A stretch of DNA of 29,801 nucleotides from Savagea sp. (GCA_030146155.1 JASLCF010000040.1:1-29801); one strand, 5' to 3'. Counted from the first letter of the stretch, positions 6,836 through 15,614 are shown. The notes: generated by a model from the sequence alone, not told the origin. A program made the numbers and translations.

Positions 6836-7783
6836 ATGTTTAAGAGAAGTTTAAAGTTTGGTTTACTTGCAGTATTCTCAGTATTTTTACTAGCTGCATG
6901 TAGTAGTGACAAAAAAGAAGATTCAGATGTTAAGACTGATGGAGATAAGTTAAAAGTTGTTGCAACTTTCTCAATTATTCATGATATTTTAAATGAAGTC
7001 GGTGGAGATTTAGTGGAAGTTCATTCTATGGTGCCAATTGGTACAGATCCACATGAATATGAGCCTTTACCGGAAGATATTAAAAAAGCAACAGATGCAG
7101 ACGCATTGTTTTACAATGGTTTGAATTTAGAAGGTGGAAAATCAGGTTGGTTCTTTAAATTAGTGGACACAGTTAAAAAATCAGAGGATAAAGTATTTGA
7201 GGTAATGGAAGGTGTTTCACCAATGTATTTAGCTTCCGATGATGGAAGTGAAGAAGAAATTAATCCACATGCATTCTTATCACCTGCAGTAGGTATACAA
7301 ATGGTTGAGAATACGATAAAAGGATTAATTGAAATTGATCCAGATAATAAAGAAACTTATGAAAAAAATGGTGAGAAATTTTTAAATGAATTAAAAGACA
7401 TTGATGCACTTTATACAGAAAAAATTAATGAAATTCCTGAAGAGAAGCGTATTCTAGTAACAAGCGAACGTGCTTTTCAATATATGGCAGATCGTTATGG
7501 TTTGAAAGAAGGCTATATTTGGGCAATTGATACGGAAGAAAATGGAACACCTGAACAAATTAAAAGTTTAGTTGAATTCATTAAAGAACATGAAGTTACT
7601 TCACTGTTCGTTGAATCAAACGTAGATAAACGTCCTATGGAAACTGTTGCTAAAGAAACAGGGGCAGAAATTGTAGCGGAAATTTACTCTGATGAATTAG
7701 GGAAACCAGGTTCAGAAGGAGAGTCATTCACTGGATTCTTACGTTCAAATATTGAGAAAATCCACGAAGGACTTATGAAATAA
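6836..7783 (+). CDS. metal (Mn-type) ABC transporter substrate-binding lipoprotein (MntC/PsaA-like)
   Basis: A 315-residue cluster A-I binding protein that captures the metal outside the cell. The signal peptide ends in a lipobox FLLAAC, with Cys22 as lipidation site. The four expected metal ligands are visible: His73 (DPHEYEP), His145 (NPHAFLS), Glu211 (TSERAFQY) and Asp286 (IYSDELG). The set His2-Glu-Asp, the absence of a histidine-rich loop as found in ZnuA, and the block GYIWAIDTEENGTP point to manganese (or iron) rather than zinc, as in PsaA and MntC. It is the last gene of the operon, with a strong SD (AAAGGAG), and is followed by a terminator. Metal choice is inferred from ligands only. 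Confidence 0.93.
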   Translation: MFKRSLKFGLLAVFSVFLLAACSSDKKEDSDVKTDGDKLKVVATFSIIHDILNEVGGDLVEVHSMVPIGTDPHEYEPLPEDIKKATDADALFYNGLNLEGGKSGWFFKLVDTVKKSEDKVFEVMEGVSPMYLASDDGSEEEINPHAFLSPAVGIQMVENTIKGLIEIDPDNKETYEKNGEKFLNELKDIDALYTEKINEIPEEKRILVTSERAFQYMADRYGLKEGYIWAIDTEENGTPEQIKSLVEFIKEHEVTSLFVESNVDKRPMETVAKETGAEIVAEIYSDELGKPGSEGESFTGFLRSNIEKIHEGLMK

Positions 7784-7813
7784 TTCATATTGTAGTATGA
7801 AGAAATAAATCAG

Positions 7814-7859
7814 AAGTAAGTTCAGTCATCATTATTGATGATTGAACTTACTTTTTTTT
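7814..7859 (+). terminator. intrinsic terminator of the metal transporter operon
   Basis: An 18-base arm at 7814-7831 pairs with 7836-7853 (one G-U wobble), with a TTAT loop and a run of eight or nine T. It ends the ABC operon and insulates sbcD. Confidence 0.9.
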
Positions 7860-7999
7860 ATAAGTCGTCTGAGTAAACTATTTGTTAGGAAGTCCACCAA
7901 AATCACTATCCATATTCATCTTTCGTTCGTCAGAAGGTTTACTTGTCCGATGAACGATCATCTAGGTTATACTTGAAGAAATAGGAAGGGGAGAGAAGA

Positions 8000-9157
8000 G
8001 TGAAGATATTTCATACGGCAGATTGGCATTTAGGAAAAATTGTATTAGGGACTCATTTAACAGAAGATCAAAGAGATGTGCTGCAACAATTTGTCTATGC
8101 TGTTCAACAAGAAAAGCCAGATGTTGTCATTATAGCTGGTGATATTTATGACCGTGCAATTCCGCCAGTAGAAGCGATTAAATTGTACGATGAACTCATT
8201 ACATCTTTAGCTTTTGATTTGCAAATTCCGGTATTAGCAATTTCAGGAAATCATGATAGTCCTGAACGATTACAATTTGCAAGCAAGTTCATGCATAACA
8301 ATAATTATTACATTCAAGGGAGTTTTGACCCTGCCTTAACTCCTATCACTCTCTATGATGAGTTTGGAAAGGTTCATTTTTACTTAGTGCCTTATGTGGA
8401 ACCTAAAATCGTTCAGTTGTTATTTGAAGATGATTCGATTCGTACGCATAATGATGCCATGAGAGCTATTTCAGAGAAAATTAAAGAACAAGCAAATATA
8501 GAAGAACGTCATATTTTAATCAGTCATGCCTTTTTTACGCCAACAGGTGAAGCGGATGATGCTGTAAAGAGTGACTCTGAAAGGCCTTTATCGATAGGCG
8601 GTAGTGAGTATATTAGTACCAATCATGTTTCGTGGTTTAATTATGTTGCCTTAGGACATCTCCATCAAGCCCATCAAGTAGGTGCACCACATATTCGTTA
8701 TGCAGGATCTCCTTTAAAATATTCTTTATCTGAAAAATTTCATCAAAAAGGTTATTTGATTATTGAGTTAGATGAACAAGGACAGGTGACAGTAGAAAAG
8801 AAAGAATTGTATCCAACAAGAGATTTAAGACAAGTAGTCGGTTCCATGGAAGAAATCCTTCAGCTTCCAAAGAGTGAAGATTATGTGTTTGTTACCCTAA
8901 CTGATGAACATGTGATTACACAGCCTATGGAGAAGGTACGTACTGTTTTCCCAAACGCAATGCACGTAGAAAGGCAATTGTTACACCATTCGTCTTTACA
9001 AAACAATGAGCAAGAATACCAAATCAAAGAGTTGAGTGATAGTGAGAAGTTTGCGGGTTTTTATTCACAAGTGATGGATTGCAAGTGGACAACAGAACAA
9101 CAAATGAAATGGGAAAGTTTATTCAATGATTTCATCGAAAAGGAGCGTCTAAAATGA
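8000..9157 (+). CDS. sbcD: SbcD, nuclease subunit of the SbcCD (Mre11/Rad50-like) complex
   Basis: A 385-residue metallophosphoesterase that, with SbcC, cuts DNA hairpins, palindromes and protein-blocked ends. The two-metal active site is complete: DWH (Asp8, His10), GDIYDR (Asp48), GNHDS (Asn84, His85), ISHAFF and GHLHQAH. The C-terminal part is the capping and SbcC-binding region. It starts with GTG at 8000 behind GAAGGGGAG. The last four bases overlap the sbcC start (ATGA), so the two subunits are translationally coupled. A weak promoter (TTGTCC, 19 bases, TATACT at 7968-7973) lies upstream. I saw no LexA-type box. Confidence 0.95.
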   Translation: MKIFHTADWHLGKIVLGTHLTEDQRDVLQQFVYAVQQEKPDVVIIAGDIYDRAIPPVEAIKLYDELITSLAFDLQIPVLAISGNHDSPERLQFASKFMHNNNYYIQGSFDPALTPITLYDEFGKVHFYLVPYVEPKIVQLLFEDDSIRTHNDAMRAISEKIKEQANIEERHILISHAFFTPTGEADDAVKSDSERPLSIGGSEYISTNHVSWFNYVALGHLHQAHQVGAPHIRYAGSPLKYSLSEKFHQKGYLIIELDEQGQVTVEKKELYPTRDLRQVVGSMEEILQLPKSEDYVFVTLTDEHVITQPMEKVRTVFPNAMHVERQLLHHSSLQNNEQEYQIKELSDSEKFAGFYSQVMDCKWTTEQQMKWESLFNDFIEKERLK

Positions 9158-12100
9158 GACCCTTACACTTAAAAATGTTCGGATTTGGTCCTTATAAAGA
9201 AGAAGAGACTATTGATTTCTCAACATTAAATGAAAAAGGATTATTTGTAATTGCAGGTGCGACAGGTGCAGGAAAAACATCCATATTTGATGCAATGACG
9301 TATGCCTTATATGGAGAAGCAAGTGGTGAAGACCGACGTGATCAACAAAGAAGTTTAAGGAGTGATTTTGTTGATCCTGAATTACCTTCATATGTTACTT
9401 TTGACTTCGAGATCAAAGATAAACACTATCGGATTCATCGACAATTGCCTTTTATTAAAAAAGGAAATAAGACAGAAACAGCACAAGAAGTACAGTTGTT
9501 TGTAATTGAAGCGGGCATAGAAGTTCCATTATTAGAAAGACAAAGTATTCAGGCTGTGGCTCAAAAAATCGAACAATTATTAGGGCTGACAGCAGATCAG
9601 TTTAAGCAATTAGTGATGTTGCCTCAAGGAGAGTTTAGAAAATTTTTAACTTCAAGTACAGATAGTAAAGAAGAAATTATGCGCAAAATCTTCCAAACTG
9701 AAAAATATGCAGCTTTTGTTGAATATTTAAATGAACAAGTCAAAATTGAAAAACAAGCTTACAATCAACTTCAAATGCAACAACAATATTTGATGAAGCC
9801 TCTTTATCATTTGACCTATGAAAATGATAAAATGACAGAAATATTGAATCAAGATGAAATCAATATGTATCAGTGGCTTGAACAACTGCAAATCGAACAA
9901 CAACATTGGCAACAAAAAATGGAGAAGCAAGAACAGCAGTTAAAAGAAGTAGAAAATAACAAACAACAACTACAAAAAGAATTAAGAGAATTAGAAAAGC
10001 AGTTGGAGTTGCAAAGTCAGTGGAAGAGCTTAAAACAAAGGCATAAAGAATTACAGGTAGAAGAACAAAAGGTGAAAGAACATAAGGAAAAAGTGATTCA
10101 AATTGAACGTGCACTTCCCTTTCAATCAACTTTTCAACAATTAGAAAATCTACGCATTGAAGGTCGAAAATTACAAGAAAGCATGCAAGACACTGAACAA
10201 GAATATCGACAACTGGTGCTTCAACAACAAAAAGTAACAGAGATTTATCAACGATTAATGGCTCAAAAAGATGAACAGAAAGTCAATGAAAAGGAAATGT
10301 ATCGTTTAGAAGCATTATATCCACGAGTTCAAAGTTTTACAAAACAAACTGAAAAAGCCAAAGAACAAGAAAAGAAACTATCTCTTTTACGTCAATTAGA
10401 GAGAGAGTTCCTCCAAGCGTTTGAAGAAGTGAATCAATCTATTCGTCAATTGCGTCAAGAAGAAAAAGAGGTACAGGCAGAAGTTCTTTCTACGAATGAA
10501 TTGTATAAAAAAGAACAAGAGATTATCCAAGAGATTCAACGAGCTGAAACGCTTGAACAAACCAAACAAGAGGTCAATCAATTGCAACGTCAATGGGAAG
10601 ACTTTCAAATTCCTTTTAAAGAACTTCAAGATCAAGTAGAGGCAACCGAGAAACAGTGGATTCATAAAGAAGCCTTGAAATTAAGGCAACATTTAGTGGA
10701 AGGTTCACCTTGTCCAGTTTGTGGAAGCACGACTCATAAAGAAATGTTTGAAGATACGCATCAATTTTCTGAGGAACTCTATTACAAATTAGTAGAACAA
10801 TTCGAAGAGATGAAACAGAAAAAAACAACACTTCATACAAAATTAGAATTATCCACAGAGCATTTACAACAATTAATCAAATCTGCTGCTCAAACAACAA
10901 ACGATCTGTCATTAGATGCTTTAAGAGAGCAAGCCAATGTTGTGCATAAGCAGTTAAAAGAAAGTGAACAAAAGAAAAATCAATTAAAGCAAATGCAGCA
11001 ACAACTTGAAACATTAGAAAATAAATCAAAAACTTTGAATGAACAAGTGATAAAAAATCAAATGGAGCAACGAGAACAGTTACCCATTCTTGCGGAATTA
11101 AGTGCAAGTATTCGTCATTTGCAAAGCGAATTAACACCTGAAGAACGACAGCTTGAACAATTTGAAGAAAAATTAGTTGGTTTAAAAGATTCAGTTGCTC
11201 ACTATCATAAAGAAGTAGAACAAACGACAAGGATGCTCGAACAAATCAATCAACAGGTCGCACTTTGTAAACAAAAATTAGAACAACTGACAGCTAGTAA
11301 AAATAAAGTATTCGAAGAAGGGACCGCATTAAACCAACAACTTACTTCTGATACACAGGCGGTTGGTTTCAACTCTTTGGACCAAGTGAAACAAGTCCTT
11401 TCTGAACAGGCCAATTTGCAAAATTTGAAGACAACTATTCATAATTTTGAACAAGCTTATTCATTAAATACAAGTATGATTAAACAAATAGAACAACAAT
11501 TAGTAACTACAGAGTCTATCGATAAAGAGCCTTTACAACAAAAGATTCATGAGGTAGAAGAGAAATATAAGGCCATTCATGCTCAATTCGTCGATTTACA
11601 AAGAGATTATCGAACCCTTCAAGAAGTGCAACAGAATATTGTGGAAAATGAAAAAGAGAAAAATAAACAGCAAAAGAAATATGAGCAAACATTGGAAATT
11701 TATCAAGTCACACGTGGAGATAATCCACAACGCTTATCGTTTGAACGCTATATTCAAATTGATTACTTGGAGCAAGTCATTCAAGCAGCTAATATTCGAT
11801 TCCATCATTTATCCAAAGGACAATTTCAATTTGTGAGGAGTGAAGAGGTCGCACGAAGAAATCGACAAAGTGGTTTGGATTTAAATGTTTATGATAGTTA
11901 CACAGGACAAACAAGAGATGTCAAAACGATGTCTGGGGGAGAGAAATTCTTAGCCTCCCTTTGTCTTTCATTGGGAATGAGTGACGTTATTCAAAGTCAT
12001 CAAGGAGCCATTCAAATCGATACATTATTAATCGACGAGGGCTTTGGTACGCTGGACGAAGAGTCTTTACGAAATGCAATTGATATATTAATTGATTTAA

Positions 12101-12228
12101 AAAATAGTGGTCGTTTAATTGGAGTCATCTCTCATGTAGAGGAATTAAAACAAGTTCTTCCAGCGAGAATAGATGTCGTGAAATCGAAGGATGGATCAAG
12201 TACATTATCCATTCACTTTAACGAATAG
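9154..12228 (+). CDS. sbcC: SbcC, SMC-like ATPase subunit of SbcCD
   Basis: A 1024-residue Rad50-like ATPase. The N-terminal head has Walker A GATGAGKTS (35-43) and the long arms are Gln/Glu/Lys-rich coiled coil. The zinc hook is CPVC (Cys520-Cys523) near the middle, where two SbcC molecules clasp. The C-terminal head has the signature MSGGEKFLASLCLSLG and Walker B TLLIDEGFGTLDEES. Length, symmetry of the two arms and all motifs match functional SbcC. The protein holds DNA while SbcD cuts. The many minus-strand open frames inside this gene come from the skewed codon use of the coiled coil. The next gene follows after 13 bases, so sbcDC is probably transcribed with it. Confidence 0.95.
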   Translation: MRPLHLKMFGFGPYKEEETIDFSTLNEKGLFVIAGATGAGKTSIFDAMTYALYGEASGEDRRDQQRSLRSDFVDPELPSYVTFDFEIKDKHYRIHRQLPFIKKGNKTETAQEVQLFVIEAGIEVPLLERQSIQAVAQKIEQLLGLTADQFKQLVMLPQGEFRKFLTSSTDSKEEIMRKIFQTEKYAAFVEYLNEQVKIEKQAYNQLQMQQQYLMKPLYHLTYENDKMTEILNQDEINMYQWLEQLQIEQQHWQQKMEKQEQQLKEVENNKQQLQKELRELEKQLELQSQWKSLKQRHKELQVEEQKVKEHKEKVIQIERALPFQSTFQQLENLRIEGRKLQESMQDTEQEYRQLVLQQQKVTEIYQRLMAQKDEQKVNEKEMYRLEALYPRVQSFTKQTEKAKEQEKKLSLLRQLEREFLQAFEEVNQSIRQLRQEEKEVQAEVLSTNELYKKEQEIIQEIQRAETLEQTKQEVNQLQRQWEDFQIPFKELQDQVEATEKQWIHKEALKLRQHLVEGSPCPVCGSTTHKEMFEDTHQFSEELYYKLVEQFEEMKQKKTTLHTKLELSTEHLQQLIKSAAQTTNDLSLDALREQANVVHKQLKESEQKKNQLKQMQQQLETLENKSKTLNEQVIKNQMEQREQLPILAELSASIRHLQSELTPEERQLEQFEEKLVGLKDSVAHYHKEVEQTTRMLEQINQQVALCKQKLEQLTASKNKVFEEGTALNQQLTSDTQAVGFNSLDQVKQVLSEQANLQNLKTTIHNFEQAYSLNTSMIKQIEQQLVTTESIDKEPLQQKIHEVEEKYKAIHAQFVDLQRDYRTLQEVQQNIVENEKEKNKQQKKYEQTLEIYQVTRGDNPQRLSFERYIQIDYLEQVIQAANIRFHHLSKGQFQFVRSEEVARRNRQSGLDLNVYDSYTGQTRDVKTMSGGEKFLASLCLSLGMSDVIQSHQGAIQIDTLLIDEGFGTLDEESLRNAIDILIDLKNSGRLIGVISHVEELKQVLPARIDVVKSKDGSSTLSIHFNE

Positions 12229-12241
12229 GGAGGAATATTTC

Positions 12242-12955
12242 ATGAAAAAACATATCATTATTACAGGTGCATCACGAGGAATAGGTGATGCACTCGCAAC
12301 TTTGTGTGAGCAACAAGGGCACGAGGTATTACGTATTGCTCGTACACTTCCTGAGGATACTGATAATGGATTGAAAATAGATTTAACCGAAAAAGACGCA
12401 CATTTGATGATTAAAAATTGGCTTCAACAACATAAAATGGAGTCTGTTGCCTTAATTAATAATGCTGGAACGGTTGAGCCGATTGGGAAAGTCGGTCAAT
12501 TATGTCACGACCAACTTGAGACTGCAATCGCACTGAATTTATCTGCTCCGATCCGATTATCTAATCTATTTACACACCTTTTGCAAGACTTGCCCATTGA
12601 TAAAAGGATCATGAATATTTCTTCAGGAGCTGGACGTTCAATCAATGAAGGTTGGTCTATTTATGGAATGACAAAATGTGGACTAGATCATTTTACTCAA
12701 ACAGCATTTGCAGAACAATTAAACGAAAAATATCCTATTCAATTTGTTTCAATTGCACCAGGAATTATTCAAACCAACATGCAAGCAACGATAAGACAAT
12801 CTAGTATTGAACAATTTCCAGATGTGGAACGATTTATTGAATACGATAAACAAAATGCATTAGCTACACCTGAAGAAACAGCTGCACGATTACTGGATTA
12901 CTTATGGAGTGAAAAGATGGGGACACAACCATTAGCAGATATTCGACATGTCTAA
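12242..12955 (+). CDS. short-chain dehydrogenase/reductase, YueD-like (benzil/sepiapterin reductase type)
   Basis: A 237-residue classical SDR. It has the Rossmann motif TGASRGIG (8-15), the structural NNAG (73-76), the catalytic serine in NISSGAG (127/128) and the YxxxK pair (Tyr141, Lys145). The overall pattern (MKKHIIITGASRGIG, then SSGAGRSINEGWSIYGMTK) is closest to Bacillus YueD, an NADPH-dependent benzil reductase related to sepiapterin reductases. The natural substrate is unknown. An in-frame codon exists at 12191 inside sbcC, but the ATG at 12242 has AGGGAGGA at ideal spacing. The gene follows sbcC by 13 bases and overlaps the pentapeptide gene by eight bases, so the four genes from 8000 to 13598 look like one transcript. 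Confidence 0.88.
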   Translation: MKKHIIITGASRGIGDALATLCEQQGHEVLRIARTLPEDTDNGLKIDLTEKDAHLMIKNWLQQHKMESVALINNAGTVEPIGKVGQLCHDQLETAIALNLSAPIRLSNLFTHLLQDLPIDKRIMNISSGAGRSINEGWSIYGMTKCGLDHFTQTAFAEQLNEKYPIQFVSIAPGIIQTNMQATIRQSSIEQFPDVERFIEYDKQNALATPEETAARLLDYLWSEKMGTQPLADIRHV

Positions 12956-13598
12956 TCAAAGCAATCATGTGAAAGAACCATCCCTCTCTGGCATTGAACA
13001 AGCAAAATTTGAACTTCAAAAAGAGGATAGACTAGACTTCTTAACTTTTTCGCAAATTGAAAATGAAACGATTCGTGTAGAAGGTGAATGGTTGGAGTTG
13101 AAATCTGTTGTCTTTAAAAACTGTCAATTTGAACAGTTAGACTACGAGAGAATGGAATGGACGGATGTATATTTAGACAATTGTTACTTACCAAATAATG
13201 ATTTGAATAATTTAGTTGCGCATCGCGTTGTCTTTAAAAACTGTCAATTAATTGGCACCAATTTTGCTGAGAGTCATTGGAGAGACGTTCAATTTAATAA
13301 TTGTAATGGATCGTTTTGTAATTTTAACTATTCAAATTTTAAATCTGTCTTATTTATGGAAAGTCAAATGACAGATACCCACTTCCATGGCACAAAGCTC
13401 AAGCAAACTTTTTTTCAAGAGTGTAAGTTAGACCGTGCAGATTTTACAAATGTTCTTCTCAAAGGAATTGATTTTACTACTTCCAGTTTTTCGCAGATAC
13501 AAGTCAGTATGGATCAATTAGAAGGCTGTAAAGTAAATGTACTACAAGCAATCGGCCTTTCGAAATTACTAGGAATTGTCATTCAAGAAGACGAATGA
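12948..13598 (+). CDS. pentapeptide-repeat protein (right-handed quadrilateral beta-helix)
   Basis: A 216-residue cytosolic protein. After about 50 ordinary residues, nearly every fifth residue from Leu51 to Val196 is a large hydrophobic one (for example F56, F61, Y66, W71, L76, L81, L86). Small residues such as Cys, Thr and Ser often lie two positions before it. This gives about 29 steps, or seven coils of a pentapeptide beta-helix. The size is close to that of Qnr proteins, DNA-mimicking gyrase protectors, but I see no sequence signature that proves gyrase binding. It starts inside the end of the SDR gene (eight-base overlap), so it depends on translation of that gene. No other SD is evident. 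The DNA contains an exact internal repeat at 13107-13129 and 13227-13249. Confidence 0.85.
   Translation: MSNQSNHVKEPSLSGIEQAKFELQKEDRLDFLTFSQIENETIRVEGEWLELKSVVFKNCQFEQLDYERMEWTDVYLDNCYLPNNDLNNLVAHRVVFKNCQLIGTNFAESHWRDVQFNNCNGSFCNFNYSNFKSVLFMESQMTDTHFHGTKLKQTFFQECKLDRADFTNVLLKGIDFTTSSFSQIQVSMDQLEGCKVNVLQAIGLSKLLGIVIQEDE
13107..13249 (+). repeat. exact 23-base direct repeat inside the pentapeptide gene (units 13107-13129 and 13227-13249)
   Basis: Two identical 23-base units begin exactly 120 bases apart, which is 40 residues, eight pentapeptides or two helix coils. Both encode VVFKNCQ in the same helix register (F56 and F96). Confidence 0.9.
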
Positions 13599-13639
13599 AT
13601 CAGTGAAATGATTGTCCGTTTAAACGAATTCATTGTAAG

Positions 13640-13664
13640 TAGGAGAAGTTGATTGCTTCTCCTA
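13640..13664. other. hairpin without T-run after the pentapeptide gene
   Basis: A 9-bp perfect stem (TAGGAGAAG at 13640-13648 with CTTCTCCTA at 13656-13664) and a 7-base loop, 42 bases past the stop codon. It lacks a T-tract, so it may be a weak or Rho-dependent stop or an RNA-stabilising end. A second small inverted repeat (CGTCAA at 13771-13776, TTGACG at 13784-13789) lies further on. Nothing else is seen in 13599-13810. Confidence 0.45.
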
Positions 13665-13810
13665 GCAACCACTGTATGAGCTACTTCAAGGCTGTGCGAT
13701 TCGAATATATTTCCAGAAGAAGTGCAGACTAGAATAAAAATAAAAATTGTAGCATGTTTACTTTCTAACACGTCAAATAAAACTTGACGCACATGATTCA
13801 TGAATAACAG

Positions 13811-13839
13811 TTAAAAATTGGGGAATAATCAGTTATACT
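13811..13839 (+). promoter_or_regulatory. predicted promoter of the unknown gene pair
   Basis: TATACT (13834-13839) with a weak TTAAAA (13811-13816) at 17-base spacing. Transcription would start about 24 bases before the ATG at 13869. Confidence 0.4.
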
Positions 13840-13868
13840 AAATAGTAATCATTAGAAAGGAGGAAAGT

Positions 13869-14246
13869 ATGCGACAAAACCAAATCAATAAAAATAAATT
13901 AAACTTTCCTCCGATGCGTGTTCAAGCACCACAAGTTCATGAGAAAAAAACCGCTTATTATGAATTGAAGAAAGATGGTACAATTCATTTTGAATATCAG
14001 AAGATGAATAAGAGAGAACAAATTACCCCAACTATTCCACCAGTAATGAATGGAGTGAAAGAACAACAACATCTTTATCAATCTAAGCGAGCGATGGATA
14101 AGGATTTTGTTCAAAGAAGAGGGCTTATTCTTACAGAACAATTAGAAAAAAGAAGAGAGCAACTTGCTCAACATCAAGAATCAACTCAGTCAAATTCAAT
14201 ATGGAAACGTTTGTTTAATAGGTGGAAGAGGGAGGAAGAAGAATGA
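13869..14246 (+). CDS. hypothetical protein, basic, coupled to the next gene
   Basis: I do not recognise this 125-residue protein. It has no signal peptide or membrane segment. The N-terminal 40 residues are basic and proline-containing (KLNFPPMRVQAPQ), and a short strand-like part follows (AYYELKKDGTIHFEYQKM). The C-terminal half is a charged helix (roughly 75-108, rich in Arg, Gln and Glu), ending in a tryptophan-containing acidic tail. It could be an adaptor or structural protein. The start is secure: AAGGAGG lies seven bases ahead of the ATG. The last four bases overlap the next start (ATGA), so the two products are made together and may interact. Confidence 0.7.
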   Translation: MRQNQINKNKLNFPPMRVQAPQVHEKKTAYYELKKDGTIHFEYQKMNKREQITPTIPPVMNGVKEQQHLYQSKRAMDKDFVQRRGLILTEQLEKRREQLAQHQESTQSNSIWKRLFNRWKREEEE

Positions 14247-15385
14247 GATTTGCTACAATTTATTTTTGTTTAGCTCAATTGGAAGAAGAGATACAACTTA
14301 CATATGGTGTGGAATGGAAAGCTATTCAAAATGAACCAGCGATGTTTTTGATTAAATCGTCTCAACCATTAGATGCAGCAATCATTCAAGTATTAAAAAA
14401 TGATTTAGTTTTATGGGAAAGTAAGGTCCAACTAGTGCCAGATAAGGGAATTAATCATCCAGTTGCACTTCAGTTTGATGGCGAATCGCTCTATACCTCT
14501 GAAAAAATAGTAAGAATTGAAGATTTGACGATAGAGTCGACGCACTACGAAGTGCAGCTGAAAACGACTGATGGAGAGATTGTTGGGAAGACAGCAGTTG
14601 TTGTCGATTGGACGGGTCATAATGCAGCAGAGCAGTCGAATGATGCCATTCAAATTAGCTCAGATGAAATGGCATTTTTACAAGAGAAGGACAGTTGGGC
14701 TGCCATTGATGAAGAACATAGAGAGCAAAATCTTTCTCATTTATTCACCGCAATATTAGAACAATCATTCGAGACATTTGACTTAGGAATCCGTGAAGTG
14801 CAAACAAAAACAGATGTGCAACACGCAGATATTATTGTTGAAAAAATGAGTGAGGAACATCAATTAATTGTGATTGCACCTGAGCATATGAGGCCTCTTT
14901 ATTATATTGAGGAAGGGAGTCCTTTTATTCAAAAAACGTCAGATACCGCAACTGATTGGCAAGCCATCCAAGAATATTGTACAACACTCTTTAATTTATC
15001 TGAGGAAGAATGGAATAAATGGCAAAAGGTCAATATTGATGGTGAACCACTAGATTTTACGGTTGCCAGATCCACTCTTAAACAGCAATTATTACATCAT
15101 TACGATTTAATAATTGATCTAACTCAACATCAATTTGAACTTTATTATCGTTTATCTTCGACTCGTTATTTTTATGTTACGATTCACAGTGAAGAAGGAT
15201 TCTATGCAGAAGATTTAAAAGGGATTAGAGAATGGCTTGTAAAAGAAATCAAATCACAACGTGTATTAGTTGTAGGAGAAACTGTACTGACCAAAGAAGG
15301 ACATCCGGATAGCCTCTATGCGCTTGATTCAAACGGGTATAAGTATCCTAGCTTAGCGTGGGAGTATGCCCAGTTAATGAAATGA
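14243..15385 (+). CDS. hypothetical protein of 380 residues, unknown function
   Basis: I do not recognise the family. The protein is acidic and soluble, with no signal peptide and no membrane segment. It begins MRFATIYFCLAQLEEE, has an apparent beta-rich first part (about 30-135), a helical linker (about 145-175), and a mixed alpha/beta C-terminal half including LIVIAPEHMRPLYYIEEG and RVLVVGETVLTKEG. No Walker, HTH, zinc or catalytic motif is evident. The frame is open from 14222, but the ATG at 14243 has GGGAGGAAG in front and overlaps the previous gene's stop (ATGA), so I use it. It stands between the sbcDC run and the sigma-factor operon and ends before a bidirectional terminator. Confidence 0.75.
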   Translation: MRFATIYFCLAQLEEEIQLTYGVEWKAIQNEPAMFLIKSSQPLDAAIIQVLKNDLVLWESKVQLVPDKGINHPVALQFDGESLYTSEKIVRIEDLTIESTHYEVQLKTTDGEIVGKTAVVVDWTGHNAAEQSNDAIQISSDEMAFLQEKDSWAAIDEEHREQNLSHLFTAILEQSFETFDLGIREVQTKTDVQHADIIVEKMSEEHQLIVIAPEHMRPLYYIEEGSPFIQKTSDTATDWQAIQEYCTTLFNLSEEEWNKWQKVNIDGEPLDFTVARSTLKQQLLHHYDLIIDLTQHQFELYYRLSSTRYFYVTIHSEEGFYAEDLKGIREWLVKEIKSQRVLVVGETVLTKEGHPDSLYALDSNGYKYPSLAWEYAQLMK

Positions 15386-15562
15386 AAAAGATTTGACTAA
15401 AACGAGATATGTGGACAACAAAAGTGTTGAACAGTCTTTTCAAGTAAAGCAAGCTGAGACAGAATAGAAATTTATTTTGTTTTTTTGCTTTCAATCATTT
15501 TGAGGTAGGGCTTACATTCAATAGGAAATCGATAAAATTTAAGAATTAAAAAAGAGCATACT

Positions 15563-15614
15563 AAAGAGGCATGATTCATTCGGTAGACGTCGAATCAATC
15601 ATGCCTCTTTTTAG
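15563..15614. terminator. long bidirectional terminator hairpin
   Basis: A 14-bp stem (15563-15576 with 15597-15610), one C-C mismatch, a 5-bp inner stem and a loop, followed by a T-run on the plus strand. It separates the unknown plus-strand pair from the minus-strand sigma operon. The rest of 15386-15682 shows no gene. Confidence 0.82.

Noticed and set aside
7940..7999. LexA/SOS box ahead of sbcD
   Set aside because: The only related sequence (GATGAACGATCATC) is a short inverted repeat that does not fit the Gram-positive CGAAC-N4-GTTCG pattern.
9727..11230. Several minus-strand frames of 67-117 codons inside sbcC
   Set aside because: Leucine/phenylalanine-rich shadows of the Gln/Glu/Lys coiled coil, without ribosome binding sites.
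11579..11836. Plus-strand 85-codon frame inside sbcC
   Set aside because: Out-of-frame shadow of sbcC, with lysine/asparagine-rich content and no SD.
13771..13789. CtsR or CcpA operator in the spacer before the unknown pair
   Set aside because: CGTCAA/TTGACG is inverted, not the direct GGTCAAA repeat of CtsR, and does not match cre sites.
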